Part shown: positions 1 to 7,822 of the stretch, in pieces
Numbering within the stretch: position 1 is the first letter of the stretch
Layout: every line of letters starts with the position of its first letter
NCBI GenBank assembly: GCA_035315065.1
Contig: DATFYM010000002.1
Coordinates: 1 to 64,000, forward strand
Source: DATFYM01 sp035315065
GTDB lineage: Bacteria > Acidobacteriota > Terriglobia > UBA7540
Direction: 5' to 3'
DNA: 64,000 bases
Translations under genes and position numbers: made by a program
Notes under the pieces: generated by a model
What the model was told of the DNA's origin: nothing
The model's input: only the letters and a program-made list of their open reading frames with translations
The model's database searches: none

Positions 1-2688
1 ATTGGTCAAAGTAATTTTCTTGCCGGCGCTGGTGTCACCCTCACCCAGGTTGCCGAAGGCGAGCGAGGTGGGACTCAGTTCTACCGGCAAGACACCCGTC
101 CCGGACAAGGCCGTCGACTGAGGGCTGTTCGCGGCATTGTCGGTCACGACGAGGCTGGCGGTTTCCGCGGCCAGAAGGGATGGAGTGAACTTCAGGGAGA
201 TGGTGCACTTGGCGCCCGGCGCATAGCTCGCCGCAGTGCAAGTGTTCGTCTGGCTGAAGTCACCGGCATTCGTGCCGGTGATGGCGATACTCGAGATGAT
301 CAGGTTGGTCGTGCCGGTGCTGGTGAGGGTCACTTTCCTGATGGCGCTGGCCGTGTTAATCAATTCATTGCCGAAAGCCTCCGAAGTCAGGGACAGGGTG
401 GCCCCGGGATTGATCACCGACAACTGGACGGTGGCCGTGTTGGTGGTGTAGTCCGTGGTATCGGTGGGGGTGAAGGTGACCGACAGCGTCTGCGTACCCA
501 CCGGCAGCACCGTGCCGGCGACCGGGCTATAGACAAACTTGCCGGCGACCGGCGAGGTGGCATCAAGCTGAGCCGCGCTGAGCGCAGTGCCGTAGTTGAT
601 GGGCGCAGGGGTGGGCCAGGTGATCGCCGGCGTGGCCTTGTTCACCCACAGTTGGACGGAATCCCTGGCGGTTGAGTAATCCGTGGTATCGGTGGGGGTG
701 AAGGTGACCGAAAGGTTCTGGGGACCCGCGGTCAGCACCGTGCCCGAAACGGGCGAATAGACGAAGGCTCCGGCTACGTTCGCGCTGGCATCGAGTTGGG
801 TTGCACCGAGCGCCGTTCCATAGGTGATGGCGGCCGGTGTTGCCCAGGTGATCGCAGGCATGGTTGGGCAGGTGCCAAAGCACTGACTCGAGAGGTTATA
901 GTTGCCCGTATTCGTGTCTGCGCAGTCCCCGATAAGCACGGTATAGGTGCCGGTCTGCGCGAGCGTGACTGAACTCATCTCGATGGTGGAACTGGGATAG
1001 CAAGCCCCGTTCGAATATTGGGGGTAGGCAATGCTGTTCTGCGTTCCGTCGGGGTTGTAAAGCCGAATTTTCGGGATGAGGCTGGTGCTGGTAGCGGTCA
1101 TGGTCAAGTCGACGACGTTGCCGTTGCTGCCGACGAAGGAGTAGGTGTTGCTCTGTGCCGCCGAAGCGAACGTCCCAGTCTGTACCTCACTACCCCAGAG
1201 AAGCGGCGCCGGCCCGAACGGATTGTTCGTACGCTGCGCGTAAATCGCGTAGTTGCCGGTACTCGTGTCTGCGCAGTCGCCCACGATCACGGTATAGTCG
1301 CCGGTGGCCGGAAGCTGGAACGTATTCATCTCGATGACCGAGCTGGCATAGCAGGCCCCGTTCGAATAACTGGGGTAGGCCGTTTTGAGCAGCGCTCCCG
1401 TAGACTCGTTGTAAAGCCGGATTTTCGGGATGAGACCGGCGGTCGTACCGGTCATGGTAAAATCCACTTCGTCGTTGGCGGTTCCGCTGAAGGTGTAGGT
1501 GTTGCTCTGTGCCGCCGAACCGATCAGAGCGGTTTGTGTCTGACCAAAGAGCAGGGTCGTGGCCCCCGCCGGATTGTTCGTCCGCTGGGCGTAAAGCTGG
1601 TAGTTGCCGGTATTCGTGTCCGCGCAGTCGCCGACGAGCACGGTATAGACGCCGGTCTGTGTAAGCGTGAAGGGATTCATCTCGACGGTAGAACTGGCAT
1701 AGCAGGCCCCGTTGGAATAACTGGGGTAGACCGTGTTGAGCAACGTTCCCGCCGAGCTGTAAAGCCGGATTTTCGGGATGAGACCGGCGGTCGTACCGGT
1801 CATGGTAAAAATGACGACGTCGTTGTCGTTGGCGCTGAAGGTGTAAGTGTTGCTCTGTGCCGCCGTACCGATCGTTCCGGTCTGTGTCTGACCAAAGGGA
1901 AGATTCGCGGCCCCGGAAGGATTGTCCGTCAGTTGCGCGTAAATCTCGTAGTTGCCGGTGTTCGTGTCGCCGCAGTCACCGAGGAGCACGCTATAGGTGC
2001 CGGTCGCCGGAATCTGGACGGTATTCATCTCGATGATCGAGCTGGAATAGCAGGCCCCGTTCGAATATTTGGGGTAGGCAGAGCTGATCAGCGCTCCCGT
2101 GGACTCACTGTAAAGCCGGATTTTCGGGATGAGACCGGCGGTCGTAGCGGTCATGGTAAAATCCACTTCGTCGTTGAGGTTGGCGCTGAAGGTGTAGGTG
2201 TTGCTCTGTGCCGCCGAACTGAGCGTACCGGCGGTCGGTGTCCCCCCAAAGGGAAGATTCTCCGCCCCGGACGGATTGTTCGTCCGCTGCAAATAAAGCT
2301 CGTAGTCGCCGGTATTCGTGGCGGAGCAGTCGCTGACGTCCACGGTGTAAGTGTCGGTCGCGGTAAGCAGGAAAGTATTCATCTCGATGATAGAGCTGGG
2401 ATAGCAGGAGCCGTTCGAATATTGGGGATAGACCGTGTTGAGCAGCTTTCCCGCGGAGCTGTAAAGCTGGATTTTCGGGATGAGCGTGCCGCTGGTAGCG
2501 GCCATCGTCATATCGATGACGTCGTTGGCGTTGGCGCTGAAGGTGTAGCTGATGACCTGGGCCGCCGAAGCGATCGTACCGGTCGTGGTCTGACCGAAGG
2601 GAAGATTAGGACTACTAGCCAAGGCCTGCGAAGACAAGCTCACCAGAATTAAGCCGACAGCGAACCAATGCGATTTCAAATTTTTCAT
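1..2688 (-). CDS. Secreted repeat protein with five PPC-like domains and Ig-like/choice-of-anchor domains (incomplete)
   Basis: The reading frame is open from the ATG at 2688 to the window edge (896 codons) and runs off it, so the C-terminus is missing. Residues 1-22 form a Sec signal peptide ending in SSQALA. Residues 23 to about 600 hold five tandem copies of a 116-118 residue domain (nucleotide period about 349-353). Each copy has an NLPFG-like start, a TYTFSA strand, IPKIRLY, YPxYSNGxCYxSS and a GDCADTNTGNY-type end. This resembles bacterial pre-peptidase C-terminal (PPC) domains, with a conserved Cys pair per copy that could form a disulfide. From about residue 600 come ITWATPAAITYG-type and TFTPTDTTDY-type strands, then LTSEAFG and LSPTSLAFG modules typical of Ig-like and HYDIN-type domains. 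Likely a cell-surface or secreted adhesin-like protein. The ligand is unknown. It is transcribed from the promoter at 2938-2965. Confidence 0.85.
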   Translation of the reverse strand, partial: MKNLKSHWFAVGLILVSLSSQALASSPNLPFGQTTTGTIASAAQVISYTFSANANDVIDMTMAATSGTLIPKIQLYSSAGKLLNTVYPQYSNGSCYPSSIIEMNTFLLTATDTYTVDVSDCSATNTGDYELYLQRTNNPSGAENLPFGGTPTAGTLSSAAQSNTYTFSANLNDEVDFTMTATTAGLIPKIRLYSESTGALISSAYPKYSNGACYSSSIIEMNTVQIPATGTYSVLLGDCGDTNTGNYEIYAQLTDNPSGAANLPFGQTQTGTIGTAAQSNTYTFSANDNDVVIFTMTGTTAGLIPKIRLYSSAGTLLNTVYPSYSNGACYASSTVEMNPFTLTQTGVYTVLVGDCADTNTGNYQLYAQRTNNPAGATTLLFGQTQTALIGSAAQSNTYTFSGTANDEVDFTMTGTTAGLIPKIRLYNESTGALLKTAYPSYSNGACYASSVIEMNTFQLPATGDYTVIVGDCADTSTGNYAIYAQRTNNPFGPAPLLWGSEVQTGTFASAAQSNTYSFVGSNGNVVDLTMTATSTSLIPKIRLYNPDGTQNSIAYPQYSNGACYPSSTIEMSSVTLAQTGTYTVLIGDCADTNTGNYNLSSQCFGTCPTMPAITWATPAAITYGTALGATQLDASANVAGAFVYSPVSGTVLTAGPQNLSVTFTPTDTTDYSTARDSVQLWVNKATPAITWPTPAPINYGTALSAAQLDATSPVAGKFVYSPVAGTVLPVGTQTLSVTFTPTDTTDYTTNTATVQLSVINPGATLSLTSEAFGNELINTASAIRKVTLTSTGTTNLIISSIAITGTNAGDFSQTNTCTAASYAPGAKCTISLKFTPSLLAAETASLVVTDNAANSPQSTALSGTGVLPVELSPTSLAFGNLGEGDTSAGKKITLTN

Positions 2689-2931
2689 GGGAATCCGCCC
2701 TTTCACAAAGTAGAATTTAAGTGAAACGCAACCGGAGAGAGCCCGCCAGCCCCACACCCGGAACCCGCTGGTGCGCTGTGGCTGCATTCCCTCCCGGTGC
2801 CAGACACCCGGGTACCCCGGCGGGAATGCACGGCCAAGCCGGTAAGCTTGCGAAACCCGTTCGCAAGCTCCCGAAGGATGGCATAAGACAAACCTCTGTA
2901 GGCACGGAGATCGCTAGGACCCTAAGGCGCA
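2689..2931 (-). promoter_or_regulatory. Structured 5' leader, possible riboswitch or RNA thermometer
   Basis: The predicted leader of the PPC gene holds a perfect 10-bp hairpin (2845-2854 pairing with 2860-2869, five-base loop) and a second hairpin with 8-bp outer arms (2784-2791 with 2822-2829) and GC-rich inner pairing. A further CCAGC/GCTGG pairing lies nearer the start codon. I compared it by eye with c-di-GMP, cobalamin and c-di-AMP leaders and could not match one. The structure is seen; a regulatory role is inference. Confidence 0.4.
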
Positions 2932-2937
2932 CAAGAG

Positions 2938-2965
2938 TCTATACTGCGCCACGCCGGACTGTCAA
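2938..2965 (-). promoter_or_regulatory. Sigma-70 promoter of the PPC-repeat gene
   Basis: Read on the minus strand there is a perfect -35 TTGACA (2960-2965), a 16-base spacer, and -10 TATAGA (2938-2943). Transcription would start near 2931. This puts about 240 untranslated bases before the ATG at 2688, long for an ordinary 5' leader. Confidence 0.65.
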
Positions 2966-3246
2966 GATGAATCGTTGTTAAGTCTAGGTAAAATCGAGGT
3001 TAAATCCCGGTTAATTCCGCGCGGCTAACCACTCGAAATTGCCGGCGGCGCGGATCATTGCCTAACGTAGACGGGCACGCTCTCCTGACTTCTCGTTGTG
3101 AGCTTGGCCGGGGTATTGCTATCTAGGCCATCCGCCGTGGTCAGGGCCCACCGCGACCGCGAGCGCCAATTTGTCCTCCGCAGCGACACAATGTCCATGA
3201 ACGGCTCACGCTGCGGAGTCTTCACGCATCTTGTGCGCACTTGGCA

Positions 3247-3275
3247 TTGACACGCGGCAGCGAGAGTAGTAGCGT
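3247..3275 (+). promoter_or_regulatory. Possible promoter of the 3.3-10.2 kb gene run
   Basis: TTGACA at 3247-3252 is followed after 17 bases by TAGCGT (3270-3275), a poor -10. It sits about 43 bases before the chosen start at 3318. The rest of 2966-3290 shows nothing else I can support. Confidence 0.3.
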
Positions 3276-3317
3276 CCCATCGTCATTCTCGTGGATTCGC
3301 CACGCCGGGGGGAAATT

Positions 3318-4316
3318 ATGGATAAGACATCTTCATTCAAATCGCACGAAAGTTTGGATTCATCTCAACCCGATAGCAGCCGCCGCGACTTTCTGAAAGG
3401 CGCGACATCCGTAGCCGCCAGCCTGGTGGTGCCGGGAATGCTGCGGGCGGAGCCATCAAATCTGTTGCCGACAGTGAGCCTGGGGCCGCACCGCGTAACG
3501 CGGCTCATCGTGGGCAGCAACCCCATGTATGGATACTCCCACCACAATCGTCTCTATGACCAGCACATGCTGGAGTGGTTCACTGACGAGCGCGTGGTGA
3601 ACCTCCTGCTGGATTGCGAGAAGAAGGGCATCAACACCTGGCAGGCGAGTTTCAACTATGCCATGAAACGGCAGATTCCCAGGCTGCGAGACGCCGGGGG
3701 CAAGATCCAGTTCATCTGCCTGGCGGCCTCGTGGCACTACGATGAGAAGTGGCCGAGAACCCCGGAAGCGATCCTGGATGGCACGATCAGGTGTGCGCAG
3801 GCGGCCGTGGAGTTCAAGCCCATTGGTATTGCTTTCCACGGCGCAGCCACCGACATCCTGTTCCGGGCGGGGAAAATCGACCTGCTCAAAACCTACATCG
3901 ATAAGGTCCACGACATGGGAGCATTGGCGGGAATCTCCACCCATAATCCCGCCATCCTGGACACCCTGCGGGAGAAGGATTTTCCCAACGACTTTTACAT
4001 GACGGGCTTGCATTACCTCACTCGCCATCCGGAAGATTGGACGAAGGAAATTGGCACGCTTCCTCTGGATGAGGGCTGGATCGCCTCTGATCCTCCCAAG
4101 ATGGTCGAGGCCGTGCGGAAAGTCAACAAACCTGCCCTGGTCTACAAGGTCTTGGGTGCGGGCCGCCGGTGCGGGTCAGAAGGGGAGAAGCGCAAAGCTA
4201 TCGAATGGGCGTTCAAGAACATCAAGCCGACGGATGCGACGATCATCGGCCTCTACCCAAGGTATTCGGACCAAGTCAGTGAGACGGCCAAGATGGTACG
4301 CGAAATCCTGGCCTGA
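3318..4316 (+). CDS. Tat-exported aldo/keto-reductase-like protein of unknown function
   Basis: A 332-residue protein. I chose ATG 3318 over the upstream ATG at 3291 because a GGGGGG-type Shine-Dalgarno lies just before it. The N-terminus carries a twin-arginine motif (SRRDFLKG, about residues 22-29) followed by a hydrophobic stretch, so it is probably exported folded. The mature part begins LGPHRVTRLIVGSNPMYG, a first strand like aldo/keto reductases, and continues with TIM-barrel-like alternation (FICLAASWH, GIAFHGAA, ALAGISTHN, PALVYKVLGAG). I see no clear catalytic Asp-Tyr-Lys-His tetrad and assign no substrate. First gene of a plus-strand run. 92 bases separate it from the Nudix gene. 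Confidence 0.7.
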   Translation: MDKTSSFKSHESLDSSQPDSSRRDFLKGATSVAASLVVPGMLRAEPSNLLPTVSLGPHRVTRLIVGSNPMYGYSHHNRLYDQHMLEWFTDERVVNLLLDCEKKGINTWQASFNYAMKRQIPRLRDAGGKIQFICLAASWHYDEKWPRTPEAILDGTIRCAQAAVEFKPIGIAFHGAATDILFRAGKIDLLKTYIDKVHDMGALAGISTHNPAILDTLREKDFPNDFYMTGLHYLTRHPEDWTKEIGTLPLDEGWIASDPPKMVEAVRKVNKPALVYKVLGAGRRCGSEGEKRKAIEWAFKNIKPTDATIIGLYPRYSDQVSETAKMVREILA

Positions 4317-4408
4317 CGACATGCTTCATTCCGCGCCCAATGCAACCTCGGAGGTCACTTCAGAACCGGCCAACGGACGGATTGCCCACGGCTGATAAAG
4401 AGGAGGAT

Positions 4409-5029
4409 ATGGATCCGCAGTGGCTTAGTTGGGCCAAGAAGTTGCTGGCGATCGCGCAGACCGGACTCACCTACGCCAAAGACCAGTACGATATTGAGCG
4501 CTACACCGCCGTCCGTCAGATCGCGGCGGAGATCATGGCCACAGGGTCAGGGCGCACGGATACTGGTGTACTGGTCGATCTCTTCAGCGGTGAGGTCGGA
4601 TACCCTACGCCCAAGGTGGACGTATGCGCGGCCGTGTTCCAGGACAATTGCCTCCTGTTGGTTAAAGAGCGTGAGGATGGCGGTTGGACGCTGCCGGGCG
4701 GCTGGGCAGATGCGGGTGACGCGCCCAGCGTCGCTGCCGTCCGCGAGGTGAAGGAGGAGTCCGGCTACGAGGTGGTGGCTCGCAAACTCGCCGCCGTGTA
4801 CGACCGCAATCTGCATGGGCATCCGCCCATTCCCTACCATGCCTACAAGCTGTTCTTTCTCTGTGATCTCGTCGGCGGAAGCGCCGCAACGAGCCGCGAG
4901 ACAGACGCCGTGGGTTTCTTTGGGGAAGATCAGATCCCTCCCCTCTCTCTATCGCGAGTGACGCCCGAGCAGATCGCTCACCTTTTCAACCATCGCCGCC
5001 ATCCGGAGTGGCCCACTTCATTCGACTGA
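4409..5029 (+). CDS. Nudix hydrolase with N-terminal Nudix_N-type helix domain
   Basis: 206 residues from ATG 4409, which has a strong AGGAGG site seven bases upstream. Residues 1-60 (WLSWAKKLLAIAQTGLTYAKDQYDIERY) match the helical domain that precedes some ADP-ribose or nucleotide-sugar pyrophosphatases. The Nudix fold follows at about 68-195. The Nudix box (about 97-119) reads GWADAGD...REVKEESGY: the REVKEE metal-binding core is intact, but the first conserved Glu is Asp. The family hydrolyses nucleoside diphosphates linked to another moiety; the exact substrate cannot be told. Its TGA overlaps an in-frame ATG of the next gene, so the two are probably co-translated. Confidence 0.85.
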   Translation: MDPQWLSWAKKLLAIAQTGLTYAKDQYDIERYTAVRQIAAEIMATGSGRTDTGVLVDLFSGEVGYPTPKVDVCAAVFQDNCLLLVKEREDGGWTLPGGWADAGDAPSVAAVREVKEESGYEVVARKLAAVYDRNLHGHPPIPYHAYKLFFLCDLVGGSAATSRETDAVGFFGEDQIPPLSLSRVTPEQIAHLFNHRRHPEWPTSFD

Positions 5030-5052
5030 TGAAATCAGAAAGGAGCACGTTC

Positions 5053-7797
5053 ATGCACGAACTCACTCCACGGCCAGTGGCCCCGCGCCCGGCAAGCCGA
5101 ACGTTACTTCTTGTCTTGGCGGCGCTCTTCCTAGCGGCCGTGTCGGCCTTGGCACAGACGCCCGCCCCGGCGGTGACCGGGAATCCCCGAGTGGACAAAT
5201 TGCTCAGCCAAATGACGCTGGAAGAGAAGATCGCCATGATCCACGGCGCCCAGGAACCGACCGCGACTGATCAGGGCCAGGCGGGCTATCTGCCCGGCGT
5301 CCCGAGGCTGGGCATTCCGTCCCTCCGCCTGGCGGACGGCCCTCCGGGCGTGCTGACCCGGCAGGCGGCCACCGGCCTCACGGCCACCATGGGTCTCGCC
5401 GCCACCTGGAGTCGCAAGGACGCGGAGCAAAACGGCGTGGTGGTGGGCCGCGACGCCCGCTCGCTCGGCATCGACGTGGTACTCCAACCTTTCATCAACA
5501 TCGATCGTGACATCACGTTTGAGCGCGGCTATAACGTTTACGGCGAGGATCCGCTACTCTCCGGCCAGATTGGCGCCGGCTTCATTCGTGGTGTCCAGGG
5601 CCAGGGCGTGATGGCCCAGGCGAAGCACTACGTTGCTTACGACGGGGGCGACAACGTCTTTGTGGATCCCCAAACCCTGCACGAAATCTACGTGGCGCCC
5701 TTTGTCGATGCGGTAGAAGCGGGCGTCTCGTCGATCATGTGCTCGTACAACAAGATCAATGGGCCCTATGCCTGCGGCAACGGCGACAACCTCAACACCA
5801 TTCTGAAGCATGAGCTGGGCTTCAAGGGATTCGTGACCTCCGACTGGGGCGCAACGCACGGCACGTTGTTCATCAACCAGGGTCTCGACCTGGAGATGCC
5901 AGGTCCCATGCCGGACGCGCCGTTCAGCATTCCCACCTATTTCACCGCGGAGCCGCCGCCACCGCCGTCTACTCATCCTCTCGGCCCGGGTACCATGGAG
6001 GACGTAGATTTCGGCTTCTCATTCGGCGGCATCCCGGAGGAGCCGCAAAATCCCTTCGACTTCTCGGGCTTCGGGAATCCGGCGCCGGTCGAGGGCATGA
6101 TGCCGGCGCTCAAGGCGGGTGAAATCAAGGAAGAAACCATTACCCGCGCTGTAGGGCGGATTCTCTTTGAGATGGACAAGTTCGGGTTCCTCGACGGCAA
6201 AGGCAAGCATAGCGTGACACCGATCGAGTCCGCCGGCAATGCTCCGATAGTGCGGAAGACCGGTGAAGATGCTGCCGTGCTGCTCAAGAACGAGGACGGC
6301 GCGCTACCGCTGAAGCCGGCTGATCTCGACTCGCTGGCCCTGATCGGCCCCGGCGCCGGGCAGACCATCGCCATCGGCGAGCCGGGCGAGAAAGCTCTGG
6401 GCATCCCCGAGCGCCAGATCGGTACTCTTGAAGCCGTGCGAAAACTCGCCCCCACTGCCAAGGTCACTTACGCCGTCGCCGACGACATGACCGGTACAGC
6501 GGTGCCCGCCGGCGTCCTCAGCCACGACGGCCAGCCGGGCCTCCTGCGCACCGACGCCAAGACGAAGGCGACGCAGGTGGACCCGCAACTCAACTTCACC
6601 AAATCAAATCACCAGGCTCTGCCCGCCGGCGGCTCGTACACCTGGACCGGTACTCTCAACGCGCCAAGCGCGGGCGACTACCTTATCTACCTGCAGATTC
6701 TCGGCACTTCCGGCGCTCTGAGCGTGGACGGAAAGCGCATTGTCAGCTCCGGAAACCCGCTTGGCAACCTGCACGGCAACGTCATCAAGGCAGGCGAGCA
6801 CAACGTGCTGCCTACCACCGACGGACTCGACAACATGCGCCACCGTCTCAGTCTCACGGCCGGCCCGCACGCGCTCTCCGTCACCGCCAGGGCGGACACC
6901 TCAGGCGCCCCGGTGCAGATCCGTCTGAGCTGGGTGACTCGCGAGCAGCAGAAGGCCAACTACGACGCCGCCCTGACGGCAGCGAAAAACGCCAAGACCG
7001 TTGTGGTGTTTGTGTGGGGACGCGGCCGGCCCGACTTCGGATTGCCGGGCGATCAGGCGAAGCTCATCGACGACATCGCCGCGATCAACCCGAACACCAT
7101 CGTGGTGATGAACCTCAGCCAGCCGGTGGCCATGCCCTGGCTCGACAAGGTCAAGGCAGTGTTCCAGATGTGGTACCCGGGTGACGAGGGTGGCTGGGCC
7201 ACGGCTAATTTACTGCTCGGCAAAGTGAGCCCGGCCGGCCGGTTGCCGTTCACCTGGCCGAAGCGGTTGCAGGACGGTCCCGCCAACGATCCCTCCCATC
7301 CCGAGCGCTCGTCCAAAGGCGTTCAAGGCAAGACCACCTACGCCGAGGGCATCAACGTGGGCTATCGCTGGTTCGACCAGCAGAACATCGAGCCGCAGTT
7401 CCCCTTCGGCTTCGGCCTGTCGTATACGACATTCGAGTACTCGGGACTCAAGATTTCCCGTGCCGCAGACGGCGGGCTGGAGGTGAGCTTCACGCTGCGC
7501 AATGCCGGCAAAGTGACGAGCGACGAGGTGCCTCAGGTGTATCTGGGCGCCCCGAAGGAGCCGCCCGGCGGCGCGCAGTTTGCGGTAAAGGCGCTCGCGG
7601 CGTTCGACCGCGTCAGCGTCCCGGCCGGTCAGTCGAAGACCATCACATTGCATCTGCCAAGGCGTCGGCTGGAATACTGGTCCACGGCCGATAATCGTTG
7701 GGACATTGCCGCCGGCAGCCGCATCCTTTACGTCGCTTCTTCTTCGCGTGACGTGCGCTTGCAGCATGACGTGAACATCGCTGGCGCGTCTCGGTAG
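5053..7797 (+). CDS. Glycoside hydrolase family 3 (beta-glucosidase-like), exported, with PA14-type insert
   Basis: 914 residues from ATG 5053, preceded by AAAGGAG (ATG 5029 overlapping the Nudix stop is the alternative). A signal peptide ends near SALAQ (about 34). The GH3 barrel (45-360) includes KHYVAYDGGDN and the nucleophile Asp264 in TSDWGATH. Between the nucleophile and the end of the barrel is an unusual 65-residue Pro/Gly/Phe-rich insertion (about 283-347, with a PPPPP run). The second alpha/beta domain carries a PA14/CBM-like insert at about 494-628, and an Fn3-like domain ends the protein (about 826-910). It would release terminal glucosyl or related residues from oligosaccharides in the periplasm or outside. 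The sugar specificity is not evident. Confidence 0.9.
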   Translation: MHELTPRPVAPRPASRTLLLVLAALFLAAVSALAQTPAPAVTGNPRVDKLLSQMTLEEKIAMIHGAQEPTATDQGQAGYLPGVPRLGIPSLRLADGPPGVLTRQAATGLTATMGLAATWSRKDAEQNGVVVGRDARSLGIDVVLQPFINIDRDITFERGYNVYGEDPLLSGQIGAGFIRGVQGQGVMAQAKHYVAYDGGDNVFVDPQTLHEIYVAPFVDAVEAGVSSIMCSYNKINGPYACGNGDNLNTILKHELGFKGFVTSDWGATHGTLFINQGLDLEMPGPMPDAPFSIPTYFTAEPPPPPSTHPLGPGTMEDVDFGFSFGGIPEEPQNPFDFSGFGNPAPVEGMMPALKAGEIKEETITRAVGRILFEMDKFGFLDGKGKHSVTPIESAGNAPIVRKTGEDAAVLLKNEDGALPLKPADLDSLALIGPGAGQTIAIGEPGEKALGIPERQIGTLEAVRKLAPTAKVTYAVADDMTGTAVPAGVLSHDGQPGLLRTDAKTKATQVDPQLNFTKSNHQALPAGGSYTWTGTLNAPSAGDYLIYLQILGTSGALSVDGKRIVSSGNPLGNLHGNVIKAGEHNVLPTTDGLDNMRHRLSLTAGPHALSVTARADTSGAPVQIRLSWVTREQQKANYDAALTAAKNAKTVVVFVWGRGRPDFGLPGDQAKLIDDIAAINPNTIVVMNLSQPVAMPWLDKVKAVFQMWYPGDEGGWATANLLLGKVSPAGRLPFTWPKRLQDGPANDPSHPERSSKGVQGKTTYAEGINVGYRWFDQQNIEPQFPFGFGLSYTTFEYSGLKISRAADGGLEVSFTLRNAGKVTSDEVPQVYLGAPKEPPGGAQFAVKALAAFDRVSVPAGQSKTITLHLPRRRLEYWSTADNRWDIAAGSRILYVASSSRDVRLQHDVNIAGASR

Positions 7798-7822
7798 CAA
7801 TGGACTTTTCCAAGAAGCGGTC

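Noticed and set aside
1018..2652. 544-codon plus-strand open frame with internal repeats
   Set aside because: It is the antisense of the PPC-repeat gene. Its repeats mirror the domain repeats, and the minus frame has a signal peptide, promoter and recognisable domains.
2689..2931. c-di-GMP (GEMM) riboswitch in the PPC leader
   Set aside because: A short CGCAA-GC...ACCGG resemblance exists, but the conserved receptor and P1 pairing could not be fitted, so no class is named.
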